Counted from the stretch's first letter, positions 17,325-27,381 are shown. The stretch is 64,000 nt of DNA from GCA-2746795 sp964643965 (GCA_964643965.1 CAZXVH010000013.1:8108-72107); one strand, 5' to 3'. Made by a program: numbers and translations. Notes: generated from the sequence alone by a model not told the origin.

Positions 17325-17927
17325 TCACATTACATCAGCAACTTTGATGGAAAACCCAGATAAAACTTCTGAAAAGACTTCGTCATCTAGCCCAAACTGA
17401 CCCAATGGGGCATAGGCTTTACCACGCAGGACAAATACATCGATTGTTTGAGCATCTCCATCTACAATCCAATACTCTGGTACACTGGCCTGTGCATACA
17501 ACTTGAATTTTGTATGTCGATCATGCGCCGAATTTCCCGGTGAGATAATCTCGACAATAAGTTCCGGTACACCCTTTATGTTAACTTCTCCTACGATGTC
17601 CAAATCTTTTGTGGGGATAAACAAAATATCTGGTTGCACCGGAGTTGCTAAATCAGCCAAAATAACGTCAATAGGCGAAACGAACATTTCACCTAATTTG
17701 TTTTCTTTAATGAACGCACGGAATGCAGCAAACAATTCACCGATAATCATCTGGTGTTTAGGTCGTGGTGCTGGTGACATGTAGAGATTTCCTCCTATCA
17801 CTTCATATCTCATACCATTGTCAGGAAGCTGCAAATAGTCGGCATATGTCCATGCCCCCTGTTGCGGCGGATACCAACGCTTTCCTATTTGATTTTGTGG
17901 AATTTTAGTTAAATTTTGCAGCGTCAT
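17325..17927 (-). CDS. Uma2-family (DUF820) PD-(D/E)XK nuclease-like protein
   Basis: 200 residues. Pattern of the Uma2/DUF820 family: NGMRYEVIGGNLYMSPAPRPKHQMI near 38-60, then VQPDILFIPTKD (catalytic Asp region) and PELIVEIISPGNSAHDRHTKFKLYAQASVPEYWIVD (Glu-x-Ile-Ser and the Lys, about 125-158). These proteins have the restriction-endonuclease fold, are abundant in cyanobacteria and Chloroflexota, and their biological role is unresolved. It sits between moxR and DUF58 with only 13 bp to moxR, an unusual interruption of a conserved gene trio. The gene contains no AACGGCCGTT, unlike both neighbours, which suggests a recent insertion. Confidence 0.85.
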   Translation of the reverse strand: MTLQNLTKIPQNQIGKRWYPPQQGAWTYADYLQLPDNGMRYEVIGGNLYMSPAPRPKHQMIIGELFAAFRAFIKENKLGEMFVSPIDVILADLATPVQPDILFIPTKDLDIVGEVNIKGVPELIVEIISPGNSAHDRHTKFKLYAQASVPEYWIVDGDAQTIDVFVLRGKAYAPLGQFGLDDEVFSEVLSGFSIKVADVM

Positions 17928-17940
17928 CGCTTAATCTCCA

Positions 17941-18918
17941 CTATTCACGCGGAACCGATTCTATTAGATTCTTTATTATATCATCTGTTTTGATGCCTTC
18001 AGCCTGGCCTTCAAAATTGAGCAGCAGGCGGTGGCGCAGGGCGGCGGGGGCAACGGCCGTTATATCATCAAAGCTCACATTCACCCGGCCAGCCAATAGG
18101 GCGGTAATCTTCGCGCCCAGCACCAGCGCTTGCGCCCCGCGTGGACTGGAGCCGTAACGCACGTAGCTGTTAACCAACGGCGCGGGACTATTCCCTGGGT
18201 GCGTGGCCACAATCAAGCGGCTGACAAAATCCACCACGTTGCTGGGCACAGGAATTTGCCGCGCCAACTGCTGCATGGCGATGATGGTTTGGCCGGAAAC
18301 GGCCGTTTGGGCGGCAGCCACCTCTTTCCCTGTGGTGCGCGTCAAAATCTGCGTCAACTCATCGGGCGATGGGAAGCCGACGTTGATTTTGAAGAGGAAG
18401 CGATCCAACTGCGCTTCGGGCAGCGGATACGTGCCTTCTTGCTCAATGGGGTTCTGCGTCGCCAATACGAAAAACGGCTCCGGCAGTAGATAGGTAGAAT
18501 TTGCCACCGTGACGGTATGCTCCTGCATCGCTTCCAGCAGCGCCGACTGCGTTTTGGGCGTAGCGCGGTTGATTTCGTCGGCCAAAATCAGGTTGGCAAA
18601 GACAGGCCCTTGCTGAAAGCGGAACTGGCGCTGGCCGGTGGCTGTTTCTTCCATGATGTCGGTGCCGGTGATGTCGGCCGGCATCAAGTCGGGGGTGAAC
18701 TGGATGCGGCTGAAGTCGAGGCTCATCGCTTGGGCAAAGGTACGCACCAGCATCGTTTTGCCCAGCCCAGGCACACCTTCCAGCAGCACATGGCCGCTGC
18801 TCAACACGCCAATCAGGGTGTGGCGCACCACATCTTGCTGCCCCACGATTACTTTGGCCACTTCGGCTTCAATAGCAACGGCCGTTTCGCGGAAAGTATT
18901 TATACTTAAATCTGTCAT
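17941..18918 (-). CDS. moxR: MoxR-family AAA ATPase
   Basis: 325 residues. Walker A EGVPGLGKT at about 47-55, Walker B NLILADEINRATPKTQSALLEAMQE near 112-130 with the MoxR signature, sensor 1 FVLATQNPIEQEGTYPLPEAQLDRFLFKI and a C-terminal lid. MoxR ATPases act as chaperones that help mature enzyme complexes, together with VWA-domain partners, here the DUF58 and BatA-like genes downstream. Three AACGGCCGTT copies fall in the gene (18052, 18298, 18877). It is the first gene of the minus-strand cluster running to about 13265. Confidence 0.95.
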   Translation of the reverse strand: MTDLSINTFRETAVAIEAEVAKVIVGQQDVVRHTLIGVLSSGHVLLEGVPGLGKTMLVRTFAQAMSLDFSRIQFTPDLMPADITGTDIMEETATGQRQFRFQQGPVFANLILADEINRATPKTQSALLEAMQEHTVTVANSTYLLPEPFFVLATQNPIEQEGTYPLPEAQLDRFLFKINVGFPSPDELTQILTRTTGKEVAAAQTAVSGQTIIAMQQLARQIPVPSNVVDFVSRLIVATHPGNSPAPLVNSYVRYGSSPRGAQALVLGAKITALLAGRVNVSFDDITAVAPAALRHRLLLNFEGQAEGIKTDDIIKNLIESVPRE

Positions 18919-19023
18919 ATAAATTCCTTATTCAATTGAAAAATCAGGGGTGGCTAGAACGAACAGAAATATTCTACGCGATTATAACGGAGCGGTAACT
19001 ATTCCCGCAAGAAACTGGGCCAC

Positions 19024-20811
19024 TTAATCTTCAGGGTACATTGCTTCGATTTGAGCCGCATACTTCCCGCTAACAACTTTCCGTTTAATTTTTTGAGTGG
19101 GCGTCAGTTCGCCTGTTTCTTGAGCAAAAGGGGCGGCAAGCAAGACAAACGCTTTCACTTGTTCGTAGGGCGCTAATTCAGCAGAACGGGAGTTGATCCT
19201 TTCCTGATACATGGCAATAATAGCCGGATTCTCCACCAGTTCCTCCCGTGTACGATGCTCAACCCCCTGTTCCCGCGCATACGCTTCCAACGGTTCAAAA
19301 TTGGGCACAACCAAAGCGCTGATAAACTTGCGTCGGTCGCCAAGGGCGATGAACTGCTCGATGAAATGGTCTTTGGCGTACACCGTTTCAATCTTCTGCG
19401 GGGCCACGTTCTTGCCACCTGAGGTGATAATCAAATCCTTGATGCGATCCGTGATCACCAAAAAGCCATCCTCATCAAATCGACCCACATCGCCGGTATG
19501 GAACCAGCCATCACGGAACGCTTCAGCGGTCGCTTTTGGCTTCTTGTAATATCCCTGCGTCACGCTGGGGCTTTTGACCAGAATCTCGCCGTCCTCTGCA
19601 ATTTTGACTTCGCAGCCGGGGATGGGCCGACCCACCGTGCCAAATTTGAACGCTTTAGGGGTGTTAAACGTCACCATCGGCGAGGTTTCCGTGAGACCGT
19701 AGCCCTCGCAGACCAACAGTCCGGCCGCAAAGAAAAACTCTTCAATAGTTTGGGACAGGGGCGCCCCGCCGGCCGAGAAGAAGTTCTTGGGACCGCCGAC
19801 CACCGCCTGTACTTTACTCAATACCAGTTTATGCGCCACCTTCTGTTGCAGAGACAGAATCGTTCCCGCTTTGCCCTCATCCTTGAGCGCATATTGGTAT
19901 TTTTTGCCCACGCCAATCGACCAATGGAACAGCTTCTTTTTCAGGTCAGAGCCTTGATTGAGACCGTGCATCGCCGCCGCATAAATCTTTTCATACAAAC
20001 GCGGCACACTAACCATCACCGTTGGCCGAATTTCTGACATGGCGGCGATAATTTCTTTGGCATCAACCATATAATTATTCTCCGCGCCGCATTGGAAAAC
20101 ATAATATGACCAGGAGCGTTCGTAGACGTGGCTCAAAGGTAAGAAACAAAGCGAGCGGTCGCCAGGGCCAACGTGGAACGGCCCTTGCAGCGCTTTGAAC
20201 TGGTGGAAAATGTTGCCGTGCGTGAGCATGACGCCTTTTGGTTCGCCCGTTGTGCCAGAGGTGTAGATGATGGTTGCCAGTTCATCTATCTCAACAGCGG
20301 CAAGGAGGGCGTTTATTTCGGCATCCAGGGCTTTGTCTGCGCCCAGCGCCAGGAATTGGTTAAAATGTTGCGAGGCTTCGCCGCTGATGGCGTCGCTATC
20401 GTCAAAGGCAATGATGTGCTTGAGACTGGGTGATTTCTCGGCGATGGCCTGAATTTTGTCGTAATTTTCCTGGTTGCCGGTGAAAAGTATCGTCATTTCG
20501 GTTTCATCGATGATGTAGGCGGCCTGGTGTTTGGTGTTGGTGGCGTAGATGGGCACGGAGATAGCGCGAATGGCGAGAATGGCAAAGTCTACCAGCGCCC
20601 ATTCCGGGCTGTTGGGGGCAAAGATGCCTATGCAGTCGCCGGGTTGTACCCCCAGGGTGAGCAGGGCGCGGGCAATCTGGCGCACACTATCGCCAACTTC
20701 CTGATAGGTACGGGTGTGCCAGTTGCCGTCGATTTTGATGCGCATAGCGGGTTCATTGGTGTAGGTTTGGGCGCTTTGAAAGATTAAGCTGGCTAGGTGT
20801 TGTTGGCTCAT
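19024..20811 (-). CDS. Long-chain fatty-acid-CoA ligase (AMP-binding)
   Basis: 595 residues from ATG 20811 (AGGA 5 nt upstream). Adenylate-forming enzyme of the FadD/ACSL type: P-loop-like TIIYTSGTTGEPKGVMLTHGN near 185-205, EGYGLTETSPMV, WFHTGDVGRFDEDGFLVITDRIKDLI and the GGKNVAPQKIE hinge with a catalytic Lys near the end. It activates long-chain fatty acids with ATP and CoA for lipid synthesis or degradation; the protein is probably peripheral at the membrane. It lies alone, with a palindrome and a FadR-like half-site upstream (20851-20873), and a fadR homologue is encoded 15 kb away, which suggests fatty-acid-responsive control (inference). Confidence 0.93.
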   Translation of the reverse strand: MSQQHLASLIFQSAQTYTNEPAMRIKIDGNWHTRTYQEVGDSVRQIARALLTLGVQPGDCIGIFAPNSPEWALVDFAILAIRAISVPIYATNTKHQAAYIIDETEMTILFTGNQENYDKIQAIAEKSPSLKHIIAFDDSDAISGEASQHFNQFLALGADKALDAEINALLAAVEIDELATIIYTSGTTGEPKGVMLTHGNIFHQFKALQGPFHVGPGDRSLCFLPLSHVYERSWSYYVFQCGAENNYMVDAKEIIAAMSEIRPTVMVSVPRLYEKIYAAAMHGLNQGSDLKKKLFHWSIGVGKKYQYALKDEGKAGTILSLQQKVAHKLVLSKVQAVVGGPKNFFSAGGAPLSQTIEEFFFAAGLLVCEGYGLTETSPMVTFNTPKAFKFGTVGRPIPGCEVKIAEDGEILVKSPSVTQGYYKKPKATAEAFRDGWFHTGDVGRFDEDGFLVITDRIKDLIITSGGKNVAPQKIETVYAKDHFIEQFIALGDRRKFISALVVPNFEPLEAYAREQGVEHRTREELVENPAIIAMYQERINSRSAELAPYEQVKAFVLLAAPFAQETGELTPTQKIKRKVVSGKYAAQIEAMYPED

Positions 20812-20850
20812 TGTATTCCTCACTTTTCAGACGTGATAGATGGATATATA

Positions 20851-20873
20851 GATTGGACCAATCTTGACCAGTT
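20851..20873 (-). promoter_or_regulatory. Possible operator upstream of the acyl-CoA ligase gene
   Basis: A perfect 13-bp palindrome GATTGGACCAATC (20851-20863) adjoins, on the minus strand, AACTGGTCA (20873-20865). The latter is identical to the first nine bases of the FadR-like operator in front of the fadR homologue at 36320. Position is 40-62 bp upstream of the start codon. The remainder of the 419-bp gap (20824-21242) holds one AACGGCCGTT at 21066 and no gene I can support. Confidence 0.4.
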
Positions 20874-21242
20874 CATAGTATGGAGCAAATTGAGGAAATG
20901 ACTAGTGATGAATGTCATATGATTTGAGCCAAAGCCATTTTCGATCCCCCTTTTTGCGCTGCGTTGACGGAAGTCCATTACACTATGTTTCATCTTTGTT
21001 GCCTATATGGACGTTAGCGTATAGCATTGCAATGGTGGCTAAAAATTACAACCCATCCCGTCAGGAACGGCCGTTTTCATTATGCGCCGCTGACAAGAGA
21101 GCCAAACCACGCCACAGGCAGTCTCACCCTGGCGTTATCGGTTGGAAGACCCCCGCAATGGACAGCATTGGAGCTTTGCTTCCTTGACCGCCTTGCACAT
21201 TTTTTTAGAAATCTACTTACAAGCAAATTAGGAGAATAAGTC

Positions 21243-22178
21243 ATGAAACGTATGTCGATTATTTTATTTGTGTTAGCTACTTTTATCCTCTCTGCCTGTG
21301 GTCTGAACCCGGCGGAAAAGCTGCAAGAAGCGGCCGCTGAAAAGGCGGCCGAAGTGATTGCGGAGAAAGCTACTGGGCTAGAAAATTTAGATATCAACAC
21401 TGAAGATGGTTCTATGTCTTTCAGCGTAGACGATGGCGAGGGCGGCACGACCAGTGTGGATGTTGCCCAAGATGCCGATACAAGCAATATGAATGGCATG
21501 GGCTTTACCATTCCGCTGCCGACCGGCCTTGTCAATGGCGCCAAACAGGTCACGAATCAAAATGGGGAACCGCTGCTCGTTAGCCTCACCGCAGAATTGG
21601 ACGGCTTGACGTTTGCCCAACTGGTTGATGCCCTGCACACTACGTTAACCTCGCAAGGCTTTGTCTATAATAGCGCTACCGGGGAAACGGCGCCGGATAC
21701 GTCTGCGGCTAATTTTTTGCCGTTTGTCATTTACACCCATCCTGACGGCTATCAATTTTCAATCATTGGGGATGACTCAGGCTTGATGCTCAGTCTGATC
21801 AAGGTGGATGCTGGTAGTGGACAGAGTGATGGGGATGGGGGAACGGCCGTTACCCTGCCCACCACCCTCAACGGCTCCATGACGCTGGACAAATCCAGCT
21901 ACAACACAGACGAGGCTATCGTCATTACCCTGGTTCTCAATGAGCCGCAAGCCGACGACGCCTGGGTAGGCATCGTGCCCTCAGACACGCCCCACGGCCT
22001 GGAATCAGATGGCGATGAAGTCGATCTGACGTATGAATATGTCAGCAATGCGGTGGATGGCAAGATTACCCTGTACGCCCCCTCAGAACCGGGCAGTTAT
22101 GATGTGCGTATGTACAACACAGATGACTCTTCAGCCAATGGCGTGGAACTGGCTTCGGTGACGATTACGGTAAAATAG
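21243..22178 (+). CDS. Lipoprotein with C-terminal Ig-like domain
   Basis: 311 residues, AGGAG 8 nt before ATG 21243. The signal peptide ends in lipobox LSAC at about 19, so it is predicted to be a membrane-anchored exported lipoprotein. An Ala/Glu-rich helix follows (about 25-45), then an acidic linker with DGSMSFSVDDGEGG, a middle alpha/beta domain (about 85-185), and a C-terminal ~100-residue beta domain (SMTLDKSSYNTDEAIVITL ... YDVRMYNTDDS) of the kind found in Chloroflexota surface proteins that binds or displays other modules. I do not recognise an enzymatic motif. It is followed by a decayed corA fragment rather than an operon partner. Confidence 0.65.
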   Translation: MKRMSIILFVLATFILSACGLNPAEKLQEAAAEKAAEVIAEKATGLENLDINTEDGSMSFSVDDGEGGTTSVDVAQDADTSNMNGMGFTIPLPTGLVNGAKQVTNQNGEPLLVSLTAELDGLTFAQLVDALHTTLTSQGFVYNSATGETAPDTSAANFLPFVIYTHPDGYQFSIIGDDSGLMLSLIKVDAGSGQSDGDGGTAVTLPTTLNGSMTLDKSSYNTDEAIVITLVLNEPQADDAWVGIVPSDTPHGLESDGDEVDLTYEYVSNAVDGKITLYAPSEPGSYDVRMYNTDDSSANGVELASVTITVK

Positions 22179-22251
22179 CCAGCGTTCATCATCGCTTTTT
22201 GAGGGGATAGTGACGCGGTAGAACATTGATAGTTTCATCATTTGGTGCGCT

Positions 22252-22536
22252 TTTATGACCTCAGCGACAATGTGCGTGACCCGGTGGTGACAATACCAAA
22301 ATTTATTTGTCTCTGGTTAACAATCGCTTGAATGACATCATGAAGACGCTGACCATTCTGACGACGATGTTCTTACCGCTCACGTTTCTGACGGGTTTTT
22401 TGGCATGAACTTCTTCCAGGCGCTGCTGCCCTCTGCGTGTTGGACGGGGGAGACGATACTTATTATCTCCCTGCTGACGATGCCGCTGATTCCCCTGCTG
22501 ATGTATGGCTGGATGCGCCACCGTCCCTGGAGTTAA
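22252..22536 (+). pseudogene. Remnant of a CorA-type magnesium transporter (C-terminal part)
   Basis: From about 22305 the frame reads IYLSLVNNRLNDIMKTLTIL, the end of the CorA cytoplasmic helix and the start of TM1. It continues TTMFLPLTFLTGFF and, after a one-base loss in a T-run near 22404, GMNFF, the diagnostic GMN motif. It goes on through a second hydrophobic helix (ILIISLLTMPLIPLLMYGWM) to a stop at 22534-22536. Upstream (FYDLSDNVRD, then in-frame stops) only eroded sequence remains. There is no intact start, so this is a pseudogene. The frameshift could also be a sequencing error in the homopolymer, but the upstream stops support decay. Confidence 0.75.
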
Positions 22537-22537
22537 G

Positions 22538-23278
22538 ATGACGATTCGTCAAGACCCTGAAAATAGTGAACTGGATGCCCTGTATAAGTTTGCGGGTAGT
22601 TTTGCCGGGAAACGGGTGCTGGAGATTGGCTGTGGCAACGGCCGTTTAACCTTCCAATACGCCGCCAAAACCGCCCTCGTCCACGCCATCGACCCGTCCG
22701 CCAAAAAAATCGCAAATGCGCGGGAAAAGCTGCCCGCGCATTTGCAAAACCGGCTTGAATTTTGGGATGCAGGCATTGAAGATTTCTTGGCGACCGAGAA
22801 ATACGACATCGCTCTGCTCTCCTGGTCGTTGTGATGAATTGAGCCGGAGAGCATGGTTCATGCTCTGGAAAAAATTCACACCCTGCTCAAGCCGGATGGT
22901 TTTCTCATTGACATCCATCCCACGCCGGAGCCACCCCCGATTGAGGTGCGCCTGGGCGCAGAAAGCCATCGCGTGGGCTGGGTGCGGGAAGTGGATGATT
23001 ACTGTGAATATGTAGCGGCGGATGAGGCATTGGCAACGGCCGTTTCCCGCAAACTATACACCTGGCAAAAACAGGGAACCTTCGCCTTCACCACCTACGC
23101 CGATACCATCCTCGACCTGCGCCACCACCTGGCCGAAACCTGGACTGACGCCATCATCGACGATGACGTCATTCGGCGCACCCAAGACCTCATGCAAACC
23201 CCCGAACTGGATAAAGAAGTTGTTTTAAGGGAAGCGATTAAGATTGCACGGTTGAAACCAGGGGACAGTGTTCAGTGA
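22538..23278 (+). CDS. SAM-dependent methyltransferase interrupted by two in-frame UGA codons
   Basis: Read through, 246 sense or recoded codons from ATG 22538 (GGAG 5 nt upstream). Class I methyltransferase fold: VLEIGCGNGRLTFQYA (motif I, about 28-43), VHAIDPSAKKI (motif II), YDIALLSWSL (motif IV). The frame then meets TGA TGA at 22832-22837 and continues in the same frame IEPESMVHALEKIHTLLKPDGFLIDIHP (motif V region) to a normal end at 23278. In related methyltransferases I would expect Cys-Cys at this place (inference). Just downstream is a perfect 8-bp hairpin (22848-22866) at SECIS-like distance. Two readings are possible: a selenocysteine or recoded gene, or a pseudogene, as the flanking corA remnant might suggest. 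No other gene here uses UGA as sense. Confidence 0.6.
22848..22866 (+). promoter_or_regulatory. SECIS-like hairpin after tandem UGA
   Basis: AGAGCATG / CATGCTCT forms a perfect 8-bp stem with the loop GUU (22856-22858). The loop begins 18 nt after the second UGA and 21 nt after the first. Bacterial SECIS elements lie inside the reading frame with their apical loop usually about 16-37 nt after the UGA and a G at the start of the loop; this hairpin meets those rules. Confidence 0.45.
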
Positions 23279-23322
23279 ACAGGTTTTCAGTAAACAGTGA
23301 ACGTACACTTCATCCTTCATTC

Positions 23323-23742
23323 CTAAATGTTTGGCAAAATCTCAAATGCCGCACAATGAGCGGGGCGAATCATACGGAAATGACGCTGATCCAGTGTCAG
23401 CACACGTTGGATATTGAGCCGTTCAGCGATGGCAATAATGGCGGCATCCGCAAAATCTAAATCCATATCGTGATACTTATCCAAAATAACAGAAGATCGT
23501 GCGAAATCAACGGATTGTAGCGACTCGAAATTCCACGCAGGGAGCATCATACGTCGTACAAATTGCAACATAATATGATGCCCTTGTTGTTTGTTGATTA
23601 AATAAGTTACTTCAGGCAGGATGACATAGGGTACCAAAAATCGGTCTGGTAATGTTCGTGCCAAAGTGGCGCAAACCTCATGAGACTGCTCTTTCGGGTT
23701 GGTTAAAGAAACGAGAAAACTGGTATCAAGTATCGCTGTCAC
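23323..23742 (-). CDS. PIN-domain toxin (VapC-like)
   Basis: 139 residues from GTG 23742 (GGAG 8 nt upstream); ATG 23760 is an alternative that adds six residues. PIN nuclease residues are in place: ILDTSFL (first Asp), PEVTYL (Glu), LDFADAAIIA (Asp) and LTLDQRHF (last Asp). VapC toxins are Mg-dependent RNases that cut tRNA or rRNA. The start overlaps the end of the preceding antitoxin gene by 17 bp, the usual translational coupling. The pair has no AACGGCCGTT. Motif content is convincing; the target is unknown. Confidence 0.85.
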   Translation of the reverse strand: MTAILDTSFLVSLTNPKEQSHEVCATLARTLPDRFLVPYVILPEVTYLINKQQGHHIMLQFVRRMMLPAWNFESLQSVDFARSSVILDKYHDMDLDFADAAIIAIAERLNIQRVLTLDQRHFRMIRPAHCAAFEILPNI

Positions 23743-24010
23743 GAGTGCTACTCCAGCCATAAAGTGGATGAATATCATTCATTAAAATTTCTTCATCCTT
23801 ACCATTTGACAGATCAATCATCTCCTCACTTGCACCCAGGGCAATGATTGAGAGCAGCGGATTCTCAGGGGGCGCTTCTTCATGCTGCTCCGTTACATAA
23901 GCTGCCAACGCTTCGCGAATGACGCTGGATGTCGATATGCCTTGCTGTTGAGCAATCTGTTTCAGGTCGTACAAGAGTTCTTCTTCAATCATAATGGTTG
24001 TGCGTTTCAT
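23726..24010 (-). CDS. Ribbon-helix-helix antitoxin paired with the PIN toxin
   Basis: 94 residues, GAGGT 6 nt before ATG 24010. The N-terminal KRTTIMIEEELLYDLKQIAQ followed by ISTSSVIREALAAYV is the CopG/Arc ribbon-helix-helix DNA-binding pattern. The acidic C-terminal ~45 residues would wrap and inhibit the toxin. Such antitoxins repress their own promoter; the region upstream (24011-24060) contains short ATGGTTATGG-type direct repeats that could be the operator. Confidence 0.8.
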   Translation of the reverse strand: MKRTTIMIEEELLYDLKQIAQQQGISTSSVIREALAAYVTEQHEEAPPENPLLSIIALGASEEMIDLSNGKDEEILMNDIHPLYGWSSTRDSDT

Positions 24011-24139
24011 GAGCGTACCTCTTTTCTTATGAGTTATGGTTATGGTAGCATAACTTTTACCTCAACACAATCCCCTCATCATTCCGCATTCCGTCTTCCA
24101 CCCTTCCCCATTGCCTTTTCCCCAGAGTTTGTTACTGTC

Positions 24140-25564
<1,425 letters not shown>

Positions 25565-25632
25565 CTCCTGAAATGACACATCCTTCCATTTTAAGATACA
25601 ATTTGTCTAACGCGATTTATCAAGGAGATGGA

Positions 25633-26640
25633 ATGAAAAACAACCCATTGCCCAGACTTGATACAGATGAAAATCTAAGAAACAAACTGCTGCCTTACTG
25701 TCGACTGAAGCCTGGAGAAATCTGGACAGACCCTATCAATGGGCATAAAGTAGGTTGCCTTGATGCCACAGACAGTTCTCAAATCGCCTACCTGATGAAA
25801 GGCGAACAAGCAAAATTAGCCATTCATGATCCACCTTATAATCTGGTTGCTTTTCAAGAAAGATCGGTGGCGGAATTTATCAGTTGGTGCAAAAAATGGG
25901 TGGAAAATTCATGGACATGGTTAGATAAAAACAGCGCCCTTTATATTTGGTTAGGCGCGGATCAAACAGATAACTTTCAACCTTTGCCTGAATTCATGCT
26001 CATGATGCGCGATTCAGATTTTGCCTCTAGAAGTTTCATCACCATGCGCAATCAAAGAGGATATGGTACACAAAAAAACTGGATGGCTGTACGCCAGGAG
26101 CTGCTGTATTATGTAAAAGGATCGCCTCATTTTGAGGTTCAATATACAGACATTCCCAAGATTTTGCGTGGCTATTACAAAACTGTCAATGGTCAGGCAA
26201 CTGAAAACTTGGAGCGAAGTAAATCTGACAATATTCGAGCCAGTAATGTTTGGGTTGATATTCAACAAGTATTTTACCGAATGGAAGAAAATGTTTCCGG
26301 TTGTTATGCACAAAAGCCCTTAAAATCTATCGAACGAATCATCAATGCCAGTTCAAAGCAAGGTGACTTGGTTATTGACTTTTTTGCTCATTCTGGTACC
26401 ACATTGTTGGCTTCTGAGATAAAAAAACGGCGTTGTTACACAATTGATATTGACCCCGTTTACTGTGAAATGAGCATACGTCGTTTGGAATTATTCCGAC
26501 AAAAGGGCAAAGTCGGCTGGCAAAATGGGCATCCGTTTGAAAAGGAATTACCCAGTCAAAACGGCGAACAACTAAAAAATTCAAATGACGGACAAGAACA
26601 GGAAACCATAAATCAACCGGTACAAGCCAAATTACTTTAA
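25633..26640 (+). CDS. Type II DNA methyltransferase (beta-class, N6-A or N4-C)
   Basis: 335 residues, AAGGAG 5 nt before ATG 25633. The catalytic motif DPPYNL is at 66-71 and the SAM-binding motif I FFAHSGTT at about 250-257; this order (IV before I) defines the beta class. TIDIDPVYCEMSIRRLE (motif II-like) follows. It methylates an exocyclic amino group in a specific duplex sequence and so protects the chromosome from the endonuclease encoded 12 bp downstream. Base composition is clearly more AT-rich than the flanks and no AACGGCCGTT occurs in it, both signs of recent horizontal gain. The recognition sequence cannot be read from the protein. Confidence 0.9.
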   Translation: MKNNPLPRLDTDENLRNKLLPYCRLKPGEIWTDPINGHKVGCLDATDSSQIAYLMKGEQAKLAIHDPPYNLVAFQERSVAEFISWCKKWVENSWTWLDKNSALYIWLGADQTDNFQPLPEFMLMMRDSDFASRSFITMRNQRGYGTQKNWMAVRQELLYYVKGSPHFEVQYTDIPKILRGYYKTVNGQATENLERSKSDNIRASNVWVDIQQVFYRMEENVSGCYAQKPLKSIERIINASSKQGDLVIDFFAHSGTTLLASEIKKRRCYTIDIDPVYCEMSIRRLELFRQKGKVGWQNGHPFEKELPSQNGEQLKNSNDGQEQETINQPVQAKLL

Positions 26641-26652
26641 TCAATCAATTCT

Positions 26653-27381
26653 ATGGAAAAACTACGAGCAGACCTGGATAAATTCATCTTGCAATTAAGA
26701 GATTCTGAGGAGTTCATTGAACGATTGGAATCTCTCATATCTGTTTATCCTTTCAATGAATATGAGTACATCATTTCTACCTTAATGGGCGCCAGTCTCC
26801 TCAGTCTGGAGGATTATTATGAACTGAGAGATGAGTATATCAACAGGAACATGTATCTTTACATATTTGAGATAGGTGCTCCCAGAGGATTCGGAGAAAG
26901 ATGGGCACAAGGTCATTTGAAAGAACTAGTGCCAGACTTGGTTAAACCCTCGAGAAGATTAGACTCTGAATACGCAGGGCAATATGATTTCTGGCTTGAA
27001 AAAGAAACCCATAAAATCCGAATTGAAGTCAAAGCCTCTCGCGCAGTTGATTTTGATAGCGACGAACCCTTGTACGTAAAAGCACTGGCCTCTGAATCAA
27101 ACAAAAGGTTTGATATGAATTTCCAACAGATTAAACCCAGATATTGTGACGTGTTCATTTGGGTTGGCGTTTGGCGGGATCGAATTCGTTATTGGGTGTT
27201 AGCATCAAAGGAAGTCGAGGAAAACAAACAGTATTCTCCGGGGCAACATAGAGGAAATGTTGGTGAAGGCCAATTCCATCTAAACAGTGAAAACGTTCAG
27301 GATTTTGTACAGTTTGAGTGCCGTTCTACTGATTTACATAAAGCGATACTGGATGCTTATTTGCGTCAACTATCGAGCTAA
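26653..27381 (+). CDS. Type II restriction endonuclease (PD-(D/E)XK)
   Basis: 242 residues. The nuclease core is visible as AGQYDFW with Asp112, then KIRIEVKAS with Glu125 and Lys127, a classical D-Xn-E-x-K active site. The rest (VFIWVGVWRDRIRYWVLASKEV) is the expected core beta sheet. The gene begins 12 bp after the methyltransferase and ends 4 bp into the convergent glycosyltransferase gene. I infer that it cuts the site modified by the neighbouring enzyme. I do not recognise a named prototype, so specificity is unknown. Low GC and absence of the genome-wide palindrome match the methyltransferase gene. Confidence 0.82.
   Translation: MEKLRADLDKFILQLRDSEEFIERLESLISVYPFNEYEYIISTLMGASLLSLEDYYELRDEYINRNMYLYIFEIGAPRGFGERWAQGHLKELVPDLVKPSRRLDSEYAGQYDFWLEKETHKIRIEVKASRAVDFDSDEPLYVKALASESNKRFDMNFQQIKPRYCDVFIWVGVWRDRIRYWVLASKEVEENKQYSPGQHRGNVGEGQFHLNSENVQDFVQFECRSTDLHKAILDAYLRQLSS

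Noticed and set aside
20912..21187. 91-codon plus-strand reading frame before the lipoprotein gene
   Set aside because: No ribosome-binding site, no family resemblance, composition like the rest of the gap.
23882..24139. N-terminal extension of the RNA methyltransferase gene
   Set aside because: It overlaps the antitoxin gene on the other strand and has no Shine-Dalgarno; the family N-terminus starts at about 24140.
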